64,000 nucleotides of DNA from Trebonia sp050013875. Lineage in GTDB: Bacteria > Actinomycetota > Actinomycetes > Streptosporangiales > Streptosporangiaceae. Position numbers and translations under genes: made by a program. Below, one piece after another: positions 16,238 through 24,307 of this stretch. Below the pieces are notes generated by a model. It was given only the letters and a program-made list of their open reading frames with translations, did not search any database and was not told where the DNA came from. Within the stretch, counting starts at the first letter, position 1. Every line of letters begins with the position of its first letter. Location of the stretch: positions 1-64,000 of the forward strand of contig JBEKEK010000010.1 in the NCBI GenBank assembly GCA_050013875.1, in the 5' to 3' direction.

Positions 16238-17675
16238 TCAAACTGACAACCAGGATCTGGTTGAGCGTGCTGCCCTTCCCGTCCCCTACGCGATGACGAC
16301 GCCAGATCGGGTCCCGGTGCAGCGCTACTACGACCAGGACTTCTATGACCTGGAGGGCAGGCAGCTGTGGCCCCGGGTCTGGCAGATGGCCTGCCGGCTC
16401 GAGGAGATCCCGGAGCCGGGCGACTTCGTCGAGTACGAGAACGCGGGCCGGTCGGTCATCGTCGTCCGGGTGAGCCCGACCGAGGTTAAGGCGCTCTACA
16501 ACGCCTGCCGGCATCGCGGCGTCAAGCTGATCGAGGACCGCGGCAGTTCCGACAACGGCTTCGTCTGCCCGTTCCACGGGTGGTGCTACGCGCTTGACGG
16601 CACCAACACCTTCGTCTACCAGCCGGACCTCTTCGCTGAGCACAACCGGGGGGAGAAGGACCTGAGCCTGCGCGAGTGCCGGGTGGAACTCTGGGGTGGC
16701 TGCGCGTTCGTGAACTTCGACGACGACGCGCCGCCGCTGCGCGACTGCATCGGGTCCTTCGCCGCCACGATGGACGCCTGGCACGTCGAGTCGCTGCGCA
16801 CCGAATGGTGGCTGTCGTTCCACCTGCCGGTCAACTGGAAGCTCGCCATGGAGGCATTCATGGAGGGCTACCACGTGCGGCAGACCCATCCGCAGCTTCT
16901 CCCGGCCGCCGCGCGCAAGATGGCCGCGACCTACAGCTCGGGAGACAAGTTCTTCAGCGGAAGCCGGCGCGCCACCAAGGAGGCGCAGGCCGCCGCGACC
17001 GTGGGGATGAGCACCGAGGAGTTCATCGAGAGCCAGCTGCAGCTCATGCGGATCTACAACGACGGGCTCCGCGGTATCTACCACCAGAAGGACATCTGGG
17101 TCGCGGAGAAAATGCGCAATACCGAGCTCCCCGACGATCCCAGGGAACGCACCGCGGTCTGGCGTAAGCAGCTCAACGAGGCGATCGTCGAATGGAGCGA
17201 GGCCGCCGGGATCGACGTGCCCAACCTCGATGACCTGCCCGGGCAGGGGATCAGCGGCGGCGTCTACTACTCCTTCCCCAACTTCTTCATGCTGCCCGGT
17301 CTGAGCAGCACGGTGGCCTACCGGATCCGGCCACTCGGCCCGGAGCAGTGCCTGTTCGAGATCTGGTCGCTGAGCCGCTACGCCAAGGGTGAGGAGCCGC
17401 CCCGGCCGCGGCGCCCGGAACCCATGGCCGGCGACGATCCGCGTACCCCGCCGGTCCCCGCCCAGGACTTCGCGAACCTGCCGCTCCAGCAGCGCGGGCT
17501 GCACGCCGGCGGGATCGAGTTCATGCGCTTGTCGGACCGGATCGAAGGGATGATCGGCAACTACCAACGGCTGGTCGACGGCTATCTCGCCGGACTCGGC
17601 AACGCGCAGCTGGTGCCCGCCAACGGCGCGGTCAGCGGGCTGATTGACGCGCCGTGCAAGGACCTGGGCTTCTAA
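16221..17675 (+). CDS. Rieske [2Fe-2S] non-haem iron oxygenase, alpha subunit
   Basis: 484 residues from the GTG at 16221 (GGAGAGAA upstream; overlaps the crotonase gene by 17 bases). The Rieske cluster motif is CxH at residues 96-98 ('ACRHRGVK') and CxxH at 116-119 ('CPFHGWCYALDG'). The mononuclear iron site is His218 and His223 in 'EGYHVRQTHP', with Glu215 at the place where the bridging Asp stands in naphthalene-dioxygenase-type enzymes. It hydroxylates or demethylates an organic substrate with O2 and electrons from a ferredoxin/reductase. No reductase gene is visible in the window. NTF2-like genes follow directly. Confidence 0.9.
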   Translation: MTTVTNQTDNQDLVERAALPVPYAMTTPDRVPVQRYYDQDFYDLEGRQLWPRVWQMACRLEEIPEPGDFVEYENAGRSVIVVRVSPTEVKALYNACRHRGVKLIEDRGSSDNGFVCPFHGWCYALDGTNTFVYQPDLFAEHNRGEKDLSLRECRVELWGGCAFVNFDDDAPPLRDCIGSFAATMDAWHVESLRTEWWLSFHLPVNWKLAMEAFMEGYHVRQTHPQLLPAAARKMAATYSSGDKFFSGSRRATKEAQAAATVGMSTEEFIESQLQLMRIYNDGLRGIYHQKDIWVAEKMRNTELPDDPRERTAVWRKQLNEAIVEWSEAAGIDVPNLDDLPGQGISGGVYYSFPNFFMLPGLSSTVAYRIRPLGPEQCLFEIWSLSRYAKGEEPPRPRRPEPMAGDDPRTPPVPAQDFANLPLQQRGLHAGGIEFMRLSDRIEGMIGNYQRLVDGYLAGLGNAQLVPANGAVSGLIDAPCKDLGF

Positions 17676-17749
17676 GCCCACCCAACGTGCTGGCCGCAGC
17701 GGCGGCCAGCGCCACTGCTAACCGATCGAGCACGGAAAGGGCAACAAGG

Positions 17750-18301
17750 ATGGCTTCCGTTTCAGATGAGGAACTCCGGCGAGTGGTCGACCGCGATGAC
17801 ATCCGCCAGTTGATGTACAAGTACGCGCACTGCTGGGACAACCTCGACTTTCACGGTTGGGCCAGTTGCTTCACCCCCGACGGCGAGTACTACGACGGCG
17901 GCGGCCAGTACCCGATCGGGTATGACGACCTGCGCTCCTACGCCGAAGAGACCTCACCGCGCGTGCAGGGCCGGTTCCACCTGCAGATGAACCAGTACGT
18001 CGAGGTAAACGGCGACACCGCCAACGCCCACTCCTACCTGTTCATCGTGGAGAAGCTGACCCCGGTCCGCAGCGGCACCTATGACGACCGGCTGGTACGG
18101 ACGGCGGACGGCTGGCGCTTCGCCAAGCGGACGGTCACCTGCCTGTACCCGTCGTATCTGCCGATCGAGAGCAAGGAACTGGCGACGTGGCTGTTCAGCC
18201 CCGAGGTCGGCGGCGGCTGGCAGCACCGGTCGAAGTGGCGCGCGCAGCAGTACAACCTTCCTTCCGCCTTCTTCGAGGGAGCCGCGGGTGCCAAGGAGTA
18301 A
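17750..18301 (+). CDS. NTF2/SnoaL-like protein (possible oxygenase partner)
   Basis: 183 residues from the ATG at 17750, preceded by GGAAAGG and AAGG. 'VDRDDIRQLMYKYAHCWDNLDFHGWASCFTPDGEYYDGGG' is the classical SnoaL_4 opening; 'GRFHLQMNQYVEVNGDTANAHSYLFIVE' and 'ADGWRFAKRTV' complete the cone fold. It lies 74 bp behind the Rieske gene and overlaps the next NTF2-like gene by 14 bases. It could be an isomerase/dehydratase or a beta-like partner of the oxygenase; the sequence does not decide. Confidence 0.8.
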   Translation: MASVSDEELRRVVDRDDIRQLMYKYAHCWDNLDFHGWASCFTPDGEYYDGGGQYPIGYDDLRSYAEETSPRVQGRFHLQMNQYVEVNGDTANAHSYLFIVEKLTPVRSGTYDDRLVRTADGWRFAKRTVTCLYPSYLPIESKELATWLFSPEVGGGWQHRSKWRAQQYNLPSAFFEGAAGAKE

Positions 18302-18881
18302 CCCGGCGCTGGGCCGGCCGGCGCGGCAGGAGATCAGCGAGGTGCTGGCGCTGTACTGCCGGTCAATCGACCGCATGGACAAAGAGCTGATGGCCGCCGT
18401 GTTCCAGCCGAACGCGACGGTCAGGTACCCGAAGTTCGAGGGCGCCTGGACCGAGTTCGTCGACTGGATGTGGGCATTGCACCGCGCGTACGAGATTCAC
18501 AGTCACCAGATGTCGAACGTCATTTTCAGCCCCGCGTCGGACACCAGCTCGGCGGTCACCGAGTCCTATGTGTCCGCCTCGCTGTGGACGCCGGCCGCCG
18601 GCTCGTCGACGACGGACCTGGCGGCAGCGCCGGACGCCGCCGGGGGAGCGGTCGCCCAGACCCCCGGCAGGCAGACCGAGGTGCGCGCCCGCTACCTCGA
18701 TGAGTGGTCGCTGGCCGACGGCCGCTGGGCGATCGATCACCGGGTGTGCATCGTCGACTTCAAGACCGAACTGGCGGCGATCGGCCTGGTCGGCGAGGGC
18801 CGCCGCGACGAGCGCGACCCGTCCTACGACCTGGGAGTCAGCCCGAGGTCCCGAGCGCACGAGGGGGCGGTGGCACGATGA
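18288..18881 (+). CDS. NTF2/SnoaL-like protein
   Basis: 197 residues from the GTG at 18288, overlapping the preceding gene. 'RQEISEVLALYCRSIDRMDKELMAAVFQPNATVRYPKFEGAW' is the SnoaL_4 start, and a central His pair occurs in 'YEIHSHQMSNVIF'. A Gly/Ala/Thr-rich insertion at residues ~100-125 interrupts the usual strand pairs. The C-terminal 'DGRWAIDHRVCIVDFKTEL' is conserved in type. ATGA-coupled to the E1 dehydrogenase gene. With its neighbour it makes a tandem pair that may form a heterodimer. Reaction unknown. Confidence 0.78.
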   Translation: MPRSNPALGRPARQEISEVLALYCRSIDRMDKELMAAVFQPNATVRYPKFEGAWTEFVDWMWALHRAYEIHSHQMSNVIFSPASDTSSAVTESYVSASLWTPAAGSSTTDLAAAPDAAGGAVAQTPGRQTEVRARYLDEWSLADGRWAIDHRVCIVDFKTELAAIGLVGEGRRDERDPSYDLGVSPRSRAHEGAVAR

Positions 18882-20920
18882 CGGTGCCTGGCCATTCCGC
18901 GGCTGGTCAGCCGCGGCCGGCGGCGGAGGTACGACGCCGGATGTATGAGCTGATGAGCCTGATGAAGCTCGTTGACGACCGCGTCACCAGCGCGATCCGC
19001 AGTGGCGAGGTGATCGCCATCTACTACTCGCACCGAGGTCAGGAAGCGATCGCGGCGGCGCTCGGCGCCGCCCTGCGGCCGACCGACCAGCTCGTGACGA
19101 CCTACCGGGGGCTGCACGACCATATCGCCAAGGGCGGCCCGCTGGTTGACCTCCTCGGCGGCGTCCTCGGCAAGGACATCGGCGCCGGACGCGGCAAGAG
19201 CCACATCCTCAGCCTGTCCCATCCGGAGGTTGGCGCGATGCTCTCGACCGGCATCGTCGGCGGCGGGCTGCCGATCGCCGCCGGGCTCGGGCTTTCCGCG
19301 CAGCTCGACGGGGCCGACCGGGTCACCGCCGTGTGCTTCGGTGACGGCGCGTCGAACACCGGGTCGTTCCACGAGTCCCTGAACCTGGCGTCGTTGTGGA
19401 ACCTGCCGGTCGTCTTCGTGTGCCAGAACAACCTCTACGGCGAGAAGACCCCCGTGCTCAGTTCCATGAAGGTCATGCGGGTGGCCGACCGAGGGACGGC
19501 CTACGACATCCCCGGAGTGCGGGTAAACGGCAACGATCCCGACGCGACCTACGGAGCGCTCACCGAGGCCATCGAACAGGCGCGCTCCGGTGGCGGCCCG
19601 ACGCTGGTCGAGTGCATGACCTACCGGTTCCGCGGTCACAGCCTGGGCGACACGATGACCTACATGCCGGCCGAAGAGCGGGCCGAGGCCGAGGCGGAGG
19701 ATCCGGTACCGGCCTACCGCCAGCGGCTGCTGGCGGCGGGCGTCTGCTCGGCGGCCGAGCTCGATGACATCGACGCGGCCGCGCTCGCGGTCGTCACCGA
19801 CGCGGTCAAGCAGGTTCTCGCCGCGCCCGACCCGCGCCCAGAAGACGTGATGACCGATCTGTACGAAGACGCGGGCAACATCCCGGCCTTACCGCCGGTC
19901 ACCGCGGTCGACGAACGAGCTGGAGGAGCTGACGTGCAGGAACGGCAGATGACGATGGTCCAGGCGCTGAATCTGGCGCTGGACCAGGCCCTCGCCGCGG
20001 ACGAGAAGGTGTTCCTACTCGGTGAGGACATCGGCCTCTCAGATGGCGTCATGGGAGTGTCGAAGGGGCTGGCCAGGAAGTACGGCGAACACCGGGTCAG
20101 GGACACGCCGATCTCGGAAGCCGCGATCGTGGGCGCGGCCATCGGCGCCAGCCTGAACGGCTACCGGCCGGTCGCGGAAATCATGCTGATGGACTTCCTC
20201 CCGATCGCGATGGACCAGATCGTCAATCACGCGGCGAAGTTGCGCTATCTGACCGCCGGCCGGCTCTCGGTGCCGATCACGATCCGCTGCTCGAGCATCG
20301 CGGGCGGGGGCACCCCGGCCACCCACTCGCAGGCGCTCGAGGCCTGGTTCATGGGCGTCCCCGGTATCAAGGTCGTGATCCCGAGCTCGCCGGCGGAAGC
20401 GAAAGGGTTGCTGACCTCCGCCATCGCGGACAACGACCCGGTCCTGTTCATCGAGACGGGGGCCCTGTACGGGACCCGCGGCCAGGTGCCGGAGGATCCG
20501 GGCTTCACCATCCCGTTCGGCCAGGCGAACGTCGTCCGGCCAGGCGACGACATCACGATCGTCACCTACGGGCGGGGCGTGCGGGAGTCGCTGGCGGCGG
20601 CCGGGCAGCTTGCCGAGCAGGGGATAAACGCCGAGGTCCTCGACCTGAGGACGCTGCTGCCGCTGGACGTCCCCGGCATCATCGAGTCGGTATCGAGAAC
20701 CCGCCGGGCACTGGTCGTCCATTTCGCGCTGAAATTCGCCGGGCCGGGCGCGGAGATCGCCGCGACGATCGAGGAGTCCCTATTCGGCCGGCTGGCCGCA
20801 CCGGTGACGCGGCTCGGCGCGCGTTTCATTCCCTTCCCATCGGCGGCGCCGCTGCAGCCGGTGGTGTTCCCCACCGCGTCCGACATCGCCGATGCGGCGA
20901 TTAAGAGCATGAAGGTTTAG
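18878..20920 (+). CDS. Fused alpha/beta thiamine-diphosphate E1 component of a 2-oxoacid (or acetoin-type) dehydrogenase
   Basis: 680 residues; the ATG overlaps the previous stop. Residues ~20-335 are E1-alpha: 'YYSHRGQEAIAAALGAAL', 'GAGRGKSHI', and the ThDP motif 'GDGASNTGSFHESLNLAS...NN' (GDG to NN). Residues ~352-680 are E1-beta: 'MTMVQALNLALDQALAADEKVFLLGEDIG', 'RVRDTPISEAAIVGAAIGASL', 'AKLRYLTAGRLSVPITIR'. The two chains are normally separate proteins. It would decarboxylate a 2-oxoacid or cleave an acetoin-like diketone and pass the acyl group to a lipoyl domain. A lipoyl-domain gene follows, but no E2 acyltransferase core and no E3 are in the window. Confidence 0.87.
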   Translation: MTVPGHSAAGQPRPAAEVRRRMYELMSLMKLVDDRVTSAIRSGEVIAIYYSHRGQEAIAAALGAALRPTDQLVTTYRGLHDHIAKGGPLVDLLGGVLGKDIGAGRGKSHILSLSHPEVGAMLSTGIVGGGLPIAAGLGLSAQLDGADRVTAVCFGDGASNTGSFHESLNLASLWNLPVVFVCQNNLYGEKTPVLSSMKVMRVADRGTAYDIPGVRVNGNDPDATYGALTEAIEQARSGGGPTLVECMTYRFRGHSLGDTMTYMPAEERAEAEAEDPVPAYRQRLLAAGVCSAAELDDIDAAALAVVTDAVKQVLAAPDPRPEDVMTDLYEDAGNIPALPPVTAVDERAGGADVQERQMTMVQALNLALDQALAADEKVFLLGEDIGLSDGVMGVSKGLARKYGEHRVRDTPISEAAIVGAAIGASLNGYRPVAEIMLMDFLPIAMDQIVNHAAKLRYLTAGRLSVPITIRCSSIAGGGTPATHSQALEAWFMGVPGIKVVIPSSPAEAKGLLTSAIADNDPVLFIETGALYGTRGQVPEDPGFTIPFGQANVVRPGDDITIVTYGRGVRESLAAAGQLAEQGINAEVLDLRTLLPLDVPGIIESVSRTRRALVVHFALKFAGPGAEIAATIEESLFGRLAAPVTRLGARFIPFPSAAPLQPVVFPTASDIADAAIKSMKV

Positions 20921-20935
20921 GCCGGTGCATATCTG

Positions 20936-21181
20936 ATGGCGCAAGTTCCGATTCGGATCCCTAAAGTATCGTCCGCCGCGATCGACGCCGTTCTGGTTTC
21001 GTTCATCATCCCCGACGGCGGAAACGTCACCGCCGGCCAACCGCTATACGAAGTCGGGACCGACAAGGTGGACAGCGAGGTCGAGTCGGCCGCCACCGGT
21101 GTCGTGCACTGGACCGGCGTCATCGATGAGACCTACGAAATCGGCACTCAGATCGGCTACATCGAGGCGATGGAAGGATGA
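20936..21181 (+). CDS. Stand-alone lipoyl (biotinyl-lipoyl) domain protein
   Basis: 81 residues forming exactly one lipoyl domain. 'IRIPKVSSAAIDAVLVSFIIPDGGNVTAGQPLYEVGTDKVDSEVES' carries the lipoylated Lys in the 'TDK' turn (about residue 43), and the closing strand 'GTQIGYIEAMEG' ends the protein. In E2 proteins this domain is followed by a subunit-binding domain and a catalytic core; here neither follows. It lies 15 bp after the fused E1 gene and overlaps the Dabb gene by four bases, so it is probably the E1's acyl or electron carrier. Confidence 0.85.
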   Translation: MAQVPIRIPKVSSAAIDAVLVSFIIPDGGNVTAGQPLYEVGTDKVDSEVESAATGVVHWTGVIDETYEIGTQIGYIEAMEG

Positions 21182-21495
21182 TCCGGCATGTGGTGCTCAT
21201 CAACCTGAAGCCGGACGCACCGGCCGGCTCGGCCGAACGCATGGTCGAGGGCGTGCGCAAGCTGCCCGCCGAGATCCCGCTCATCCGTTCGTGGGAGGTC
21301 GGCCTCGGCCGCAATCCGGGCAACGCGACGGTCGGGATCGTAGCCCTATTCGACGACCTGAACTCCTACGCCCAATACCATGCCGATCCCGCTCATCTTC
21401 GCTGTGCGCAGACCTACATCGTTCCCGTCATGGAAAGCGCCACCCAAATTCAATTCGAGGTGGCCGACCCGGTCGTAATGGAGGAAGAATCATGA
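21178..21495 (+). CDS. Dabb family (stress-responsive alpha/beta barrel) protein
   Basis: 105 residues, ATGA overlap with the lipoyl gene and with the next gene. 'MIRHVVLINLKPDAPAGSAERMVEGVRKLP' and 'VGIVALFDDLNSYAQYHADPAHLR' are the Dabb domain signature (first strand with His, and 'F.d...l..Y..hp.H'). These small dimeric ferredoxin-like proteins include cyclases such as olivetolic acid cyclase and many unknowns in catabolic operons. Its tight coupling to the lipoyl and MaoC genes argues for a catalytic or accessory role in the pathway. Confidence 0.85.
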   Translation: MIRHVVLINLKPDAPAGSAERMVEGVRKLPAEIPLIRSWEVGLGRNPGNATVGIVALFDDLNSYAQYHADPAHLRCAQTYIVPVMESATQIQFEVADPVVMEEES

Positions 21496-22727
21496 CGCAA
21501 ACCACGGAAGCAGGTCGGCTCACCGACGATGCCATTGAGCGGATGCGACGCCGGGTCGGCATTCCTCAGCACAGTACCAGACGCCCGCACAACGAGTGGA
21601 TTACCTGGGATGGCATCCGGCACTTCGCGATTGGCAACGGCGATACGAATCCGCTGTACTCGGACCGCGCTTATGCCAGTGGCACGCACTGGAAAGACGT
21701 TATCGGCACGCCGCTATTCGCGATCGCCTGCGGCACGCCGGTGCCGACCAGCTGGACGCCGGAGGAGGCCGAGGTGATGAGCGGCGGCGATCCCTTCAAG
21801 GGGATCGGCCAGTACCTCGCCACCGAGCGGTGGACGCGCGGGGCCCCGTTGCGTCCAGGCATGCAGGTCGCCCGGCGGGACGGGCTGGTCGACGTCAGCG
21901 TGCGCGAGGGAAGCAAGTTCGCCGGCGGCGTCGCGGTGTACCTGACGTACCGGCACATCTACTCAGACATGGCGACCGGCGAGCTTGTCACCTCGCTGGA
22001 CCGGACGTTCGTTTACGCCGAGCGGGACCGGTCGCACCGCAAGACCCCGATGACCGAGGCGGACCTGCGACGCGACTACACCCCGGCCGACATTGAGCGC
22101 ATCGACGCGGCCTACGCGGCCGAATCCTTCCGCGGCGGCGACCACCTGGTTCACTCCGGGGACCTGGCCGGGACAAGTCTGCCCGCCATCGTGCGGGGTC
22201 CGTTCCTGCTCACCGACATCATCGGCCTGCACGTCGGGTGGGGATTCGGCGAGCTGTTCGGGGTGGGCGCGCTCCGGGCCGGATACCTCAACCGCCAGCG
22301 GATTCCTGGCTTCTACAACGCCAACTTCTTCGGCGCGCCCGACGCGGTCCAGCGCTGCCACTGGGAGGTGGAGTGGGCGCAGTCCCTCGGGCAGCCCGCT
22401 CCCTACGACTACGGCATCCAGCGCTACATGTGGATGGTGCAGCTCGTCACCAACTGGATGGGCGACTCCGGGCAGATCCGCAGCGTGAACGTCGCCGTGA
22501 CCAAGTTCAACTACATCGGCGACACCACGTGGATCACCGGGACCGTCACCCAGGTGCGCGACGATCCCTCGCTCGGGCCGGTCGTCACCGTGCGCGTCGA
22601 GGGCCGTAACCAGCGGGACGAGAGCACCTGCTGGGCGGAGGTCGAGGTGCTGCTGCCGCTTGACGCGTCCGGCGCACCCCGGCAGATGCCCCCGATCGCG
22701 CCAGAACTCGGGAAGCTGTCGAAGTGA
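21492..22727 (+). CDS. MaoC/FAS1-like acyl-CoA dehydratase, double hotdog
   Basis: 411 residues from the ATG at 21492 (GGAGGAAGAA upstream). The N-terminal half, 'NEWITWDGIRHFAIGNGDTNPLYSDRAYA' and 'GTPLFAIACG', is the MaoC N-terminal/FAS1-like hydratase domain seen in actinobacterial steroid and fatty-acid hydratases. The C-terminal half ('FNYIGDTTWITGTVTQV') is a second hotdog. A Trp-rich linker with 'GFYNANFFGAPDAVQRCHWEVEWAQ' lies between. It probably hydrates an enoyl-CoA, which may matter because both crotonases in the island lack the hydratase glutamates. That division of labour is inference. Confidence 0.8.
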   Translation: MTQTTEAGRLTDDAIERMRRRVGIPQHSTRRPHNEWITWDGIRHFAIGNGDTNPLYSDRAYASGTHWKDVIGTPLFAIACGTPVPTSWTPEEAEVMSGGDPFKGIGQYLATERWTRGAPLRPGMQVARRDGLVDVSVREGSKFAGGVAVYLTYRHIYSDMATGELVTSLDRTFVYAERDRSHRKTPMTEADLRRDYTPADIERIDAAYAAESFRGGDHLVHSGDLAGTSLPAIVRGPFLLTDIIGLHVGWGFGELFGVGALRAGYLNRQRIPGFYNANFFGAPDAVQRCHWEVEWAQSLGQPAPYDYGIQRYMWMVQLVTNWMGDSGQIRSVNVAVTKFNYIGDTTWITGTVTQVRDDPSLGPVVTVRVEGRNQRDESTCWAEVEVLLPLDASGAPRQMPPIAPELGKLSK

Positions 22728-24302
22728 GTGGACGGGATGCTGGCTGACGAGTCGCGCGCGGGCACCATGCCCGCGGTGCTCAGGCGGGCCGCCTCGCTGT
22801 ATGGCGACGACGACTGCATCGTCATGCCTGACCGCAGGATCTCCTTCCGCCAGCTTGAGCTCGCCTCCCGCCATCTCGCGCTGCAACTGCTCGCGGCGGG
22901 GGTGGGCAAGGGCACGCGGGTCGGCATCCACCTTGTCACCGGGCCGGAGTGGGCGGTCGCCTTCGCGGCCGTCACCAGGATCGGCGCCGTGGCGATGCCG
23001 TTCAGCACCCTGTACCGCCCGGCTGAACTGCGCACGGCGATGCGGGTTGGTGACGTCGCGGTGCTGATCGCCGCGCCCACGATGCTCGGCAAGGACAACG
23101 AGGCGTTTCTCGAGGACGCGATCGAGGGCCTGGCGGGGGCGGACGCTGGCCGGCTGCACCTGCTCGACGTCCCCTTCCTGCGCAGGATCGTGCTGATCGG
23201 GGACAGCAGCAGAAACTGGGCGGAGAAGGCGTGCCTCACCGCCGGCCAGGACCCGGCCTCCGGCATCGACGAGCGGCTGCTCGAGGCGGTCGAGGCCGAG
23301 GTGTCGCCCGCCGACTGGCTGCTGGTGATGTTCACCTCGGGCACGACCGCCGAGCCGAAGGCGGTCATCCACAGCCATGGTGCGGCGCTGCGCAAGACGT
23401 CACCCGGCGCGGACGCCGCGCTCCATGCCATTTTCCCCGGGCGCGTCCTGATGCTGATGCCGTTCTTCTGGATCGGCGGCATCCAGGAGGTGCTGTCGGC
23501 CCTGCAGTCCGGGGCGACGCTGCTCACGCAGGAGCGGCTCGACGCCCCGAGCGCACTCGAACTCGGCCAGCGCGAGCAGGCGACCAGCGTGATGGGTAAC
23601 GCGAAAGCCCTGCAGACGCTCTTCGGCGACGCTGACCTCGCCCGTCTCATTCCCAGCATCCGGCCGCTTCCGCCGCGGCCATGGGAGGGCCCGGCCAGCA
23701 GCAAGTCCGACCCCCCGACGGCCCTGGGGATGAGCGAGACGTTCGGCCCCTGGGCGGGCGTCTCCGGATTCGACTATCGCGTGGTCGACCCGGAGTCAGG
23801 CGAGATCCTCCCCGACGGTGCCGACGGTGAGTTCCAGGTCCGCGGCTACGGGCTCATGCAGGGCCTCTACAAGCACCAGCGGGAGGCGACGTTCGACCCC
23901 GATGGGTACTTCCCGACCGGCGACCGCGGGTACCTGGAGAACGGGCTCGTCTACTTCCAGGGCCGCCTGAAGGACATGATCAAGACCAAGGGCGCCAACG
24001 TCGCGCCGGCCGAGGTCGAGGCGGTGCTGAACGCCCACCCCGGGGTCCGGATCTCCTTCGTGCTCGGCCTCCCGCATGAGCGGTTCGGCGAGGAGGTCGT
24101 CGCCGTCGTGGTGCGCGACGGCCAGGCGTCACTCGACGCCGGCCTGCTGGTTGCCGACTGCCGCCGCGAGCTGTCTTCGTACAAGGTCCCGGCGACGATC
24201 CTCGTCCTGGATCCGGGCGAGGTTCCCTACCTGTCGAGCAGCAAGCCGGATCGCCGTGCGCTTGAGGGCCTCATCACGGCGTATCGAAACGGACAGGGAT
24301 AA
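22728..24302 (+). CDS. Class I adenylate-forming acyl-CoA ligase, second copy
   Basis: 524 residues from a GTG directly after the MaoC stop. P-loop 'MFTSGTTAEPKAVIHSHG' (Ala for the usual Gly), 'ALGMSETFGPW' in place of the common YGxTE, 'YFPTGDRGYLENGLVYFQGRLKDMIKTKGANVAPAEVE' hinge, and 'SSSKPDRRALEGL' with the C-terminal Lys. An acyl-CoA synthetase that probably activates the imported acid, since the next genes encode the importer. Distinct in sequence from the ligase at 13825. Confidence 0.86.
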   Translation: MDGMLADESRAGTMPAVLRRAASLYGDDDCIVMPDRRISFRQLELASRHLALQLLAAGVGKGTRVGIHLVTGPEWAVAFAAVTRIGAVAMPFSTLYRPAELRTAMRVGDVAVLIAAPTMLGKDNEAFLEDAIEGLAGADAGRLHLLDVPFLRRIVLIGDSSRNWAEKACLTAGQDPASGIDERLLEAVEAEVSPADWLLVMFTSGTTAEPKAVIHSHGAALRKTSPGADAALHAIFPGRVLMLMPFFWIGGIQEVLSALQSGATLLTQERLDAPSALELGQREQATSVMGNAKALQTLFGDADLARLIPSIRPLPPRPWEGPASSKSDPPTALGMSETFGPWAGVSGFDYRVVDPESGEILPDGADGEFQVRGYGLMQGLYKHQREATFDPDGYFPTGDRGYLENGLVYFQGRLKDMIKTKGANVAPAEVEAVLNAHPGVRISFVLGLPHERFGEEVVAVVVRDGQASLDAGLLVADCRRELSSYKVPATILVLDPGEVPYLSSSKPDRRALEGLITAYRNGQG

Positions 24303-24307
24303 CAACC

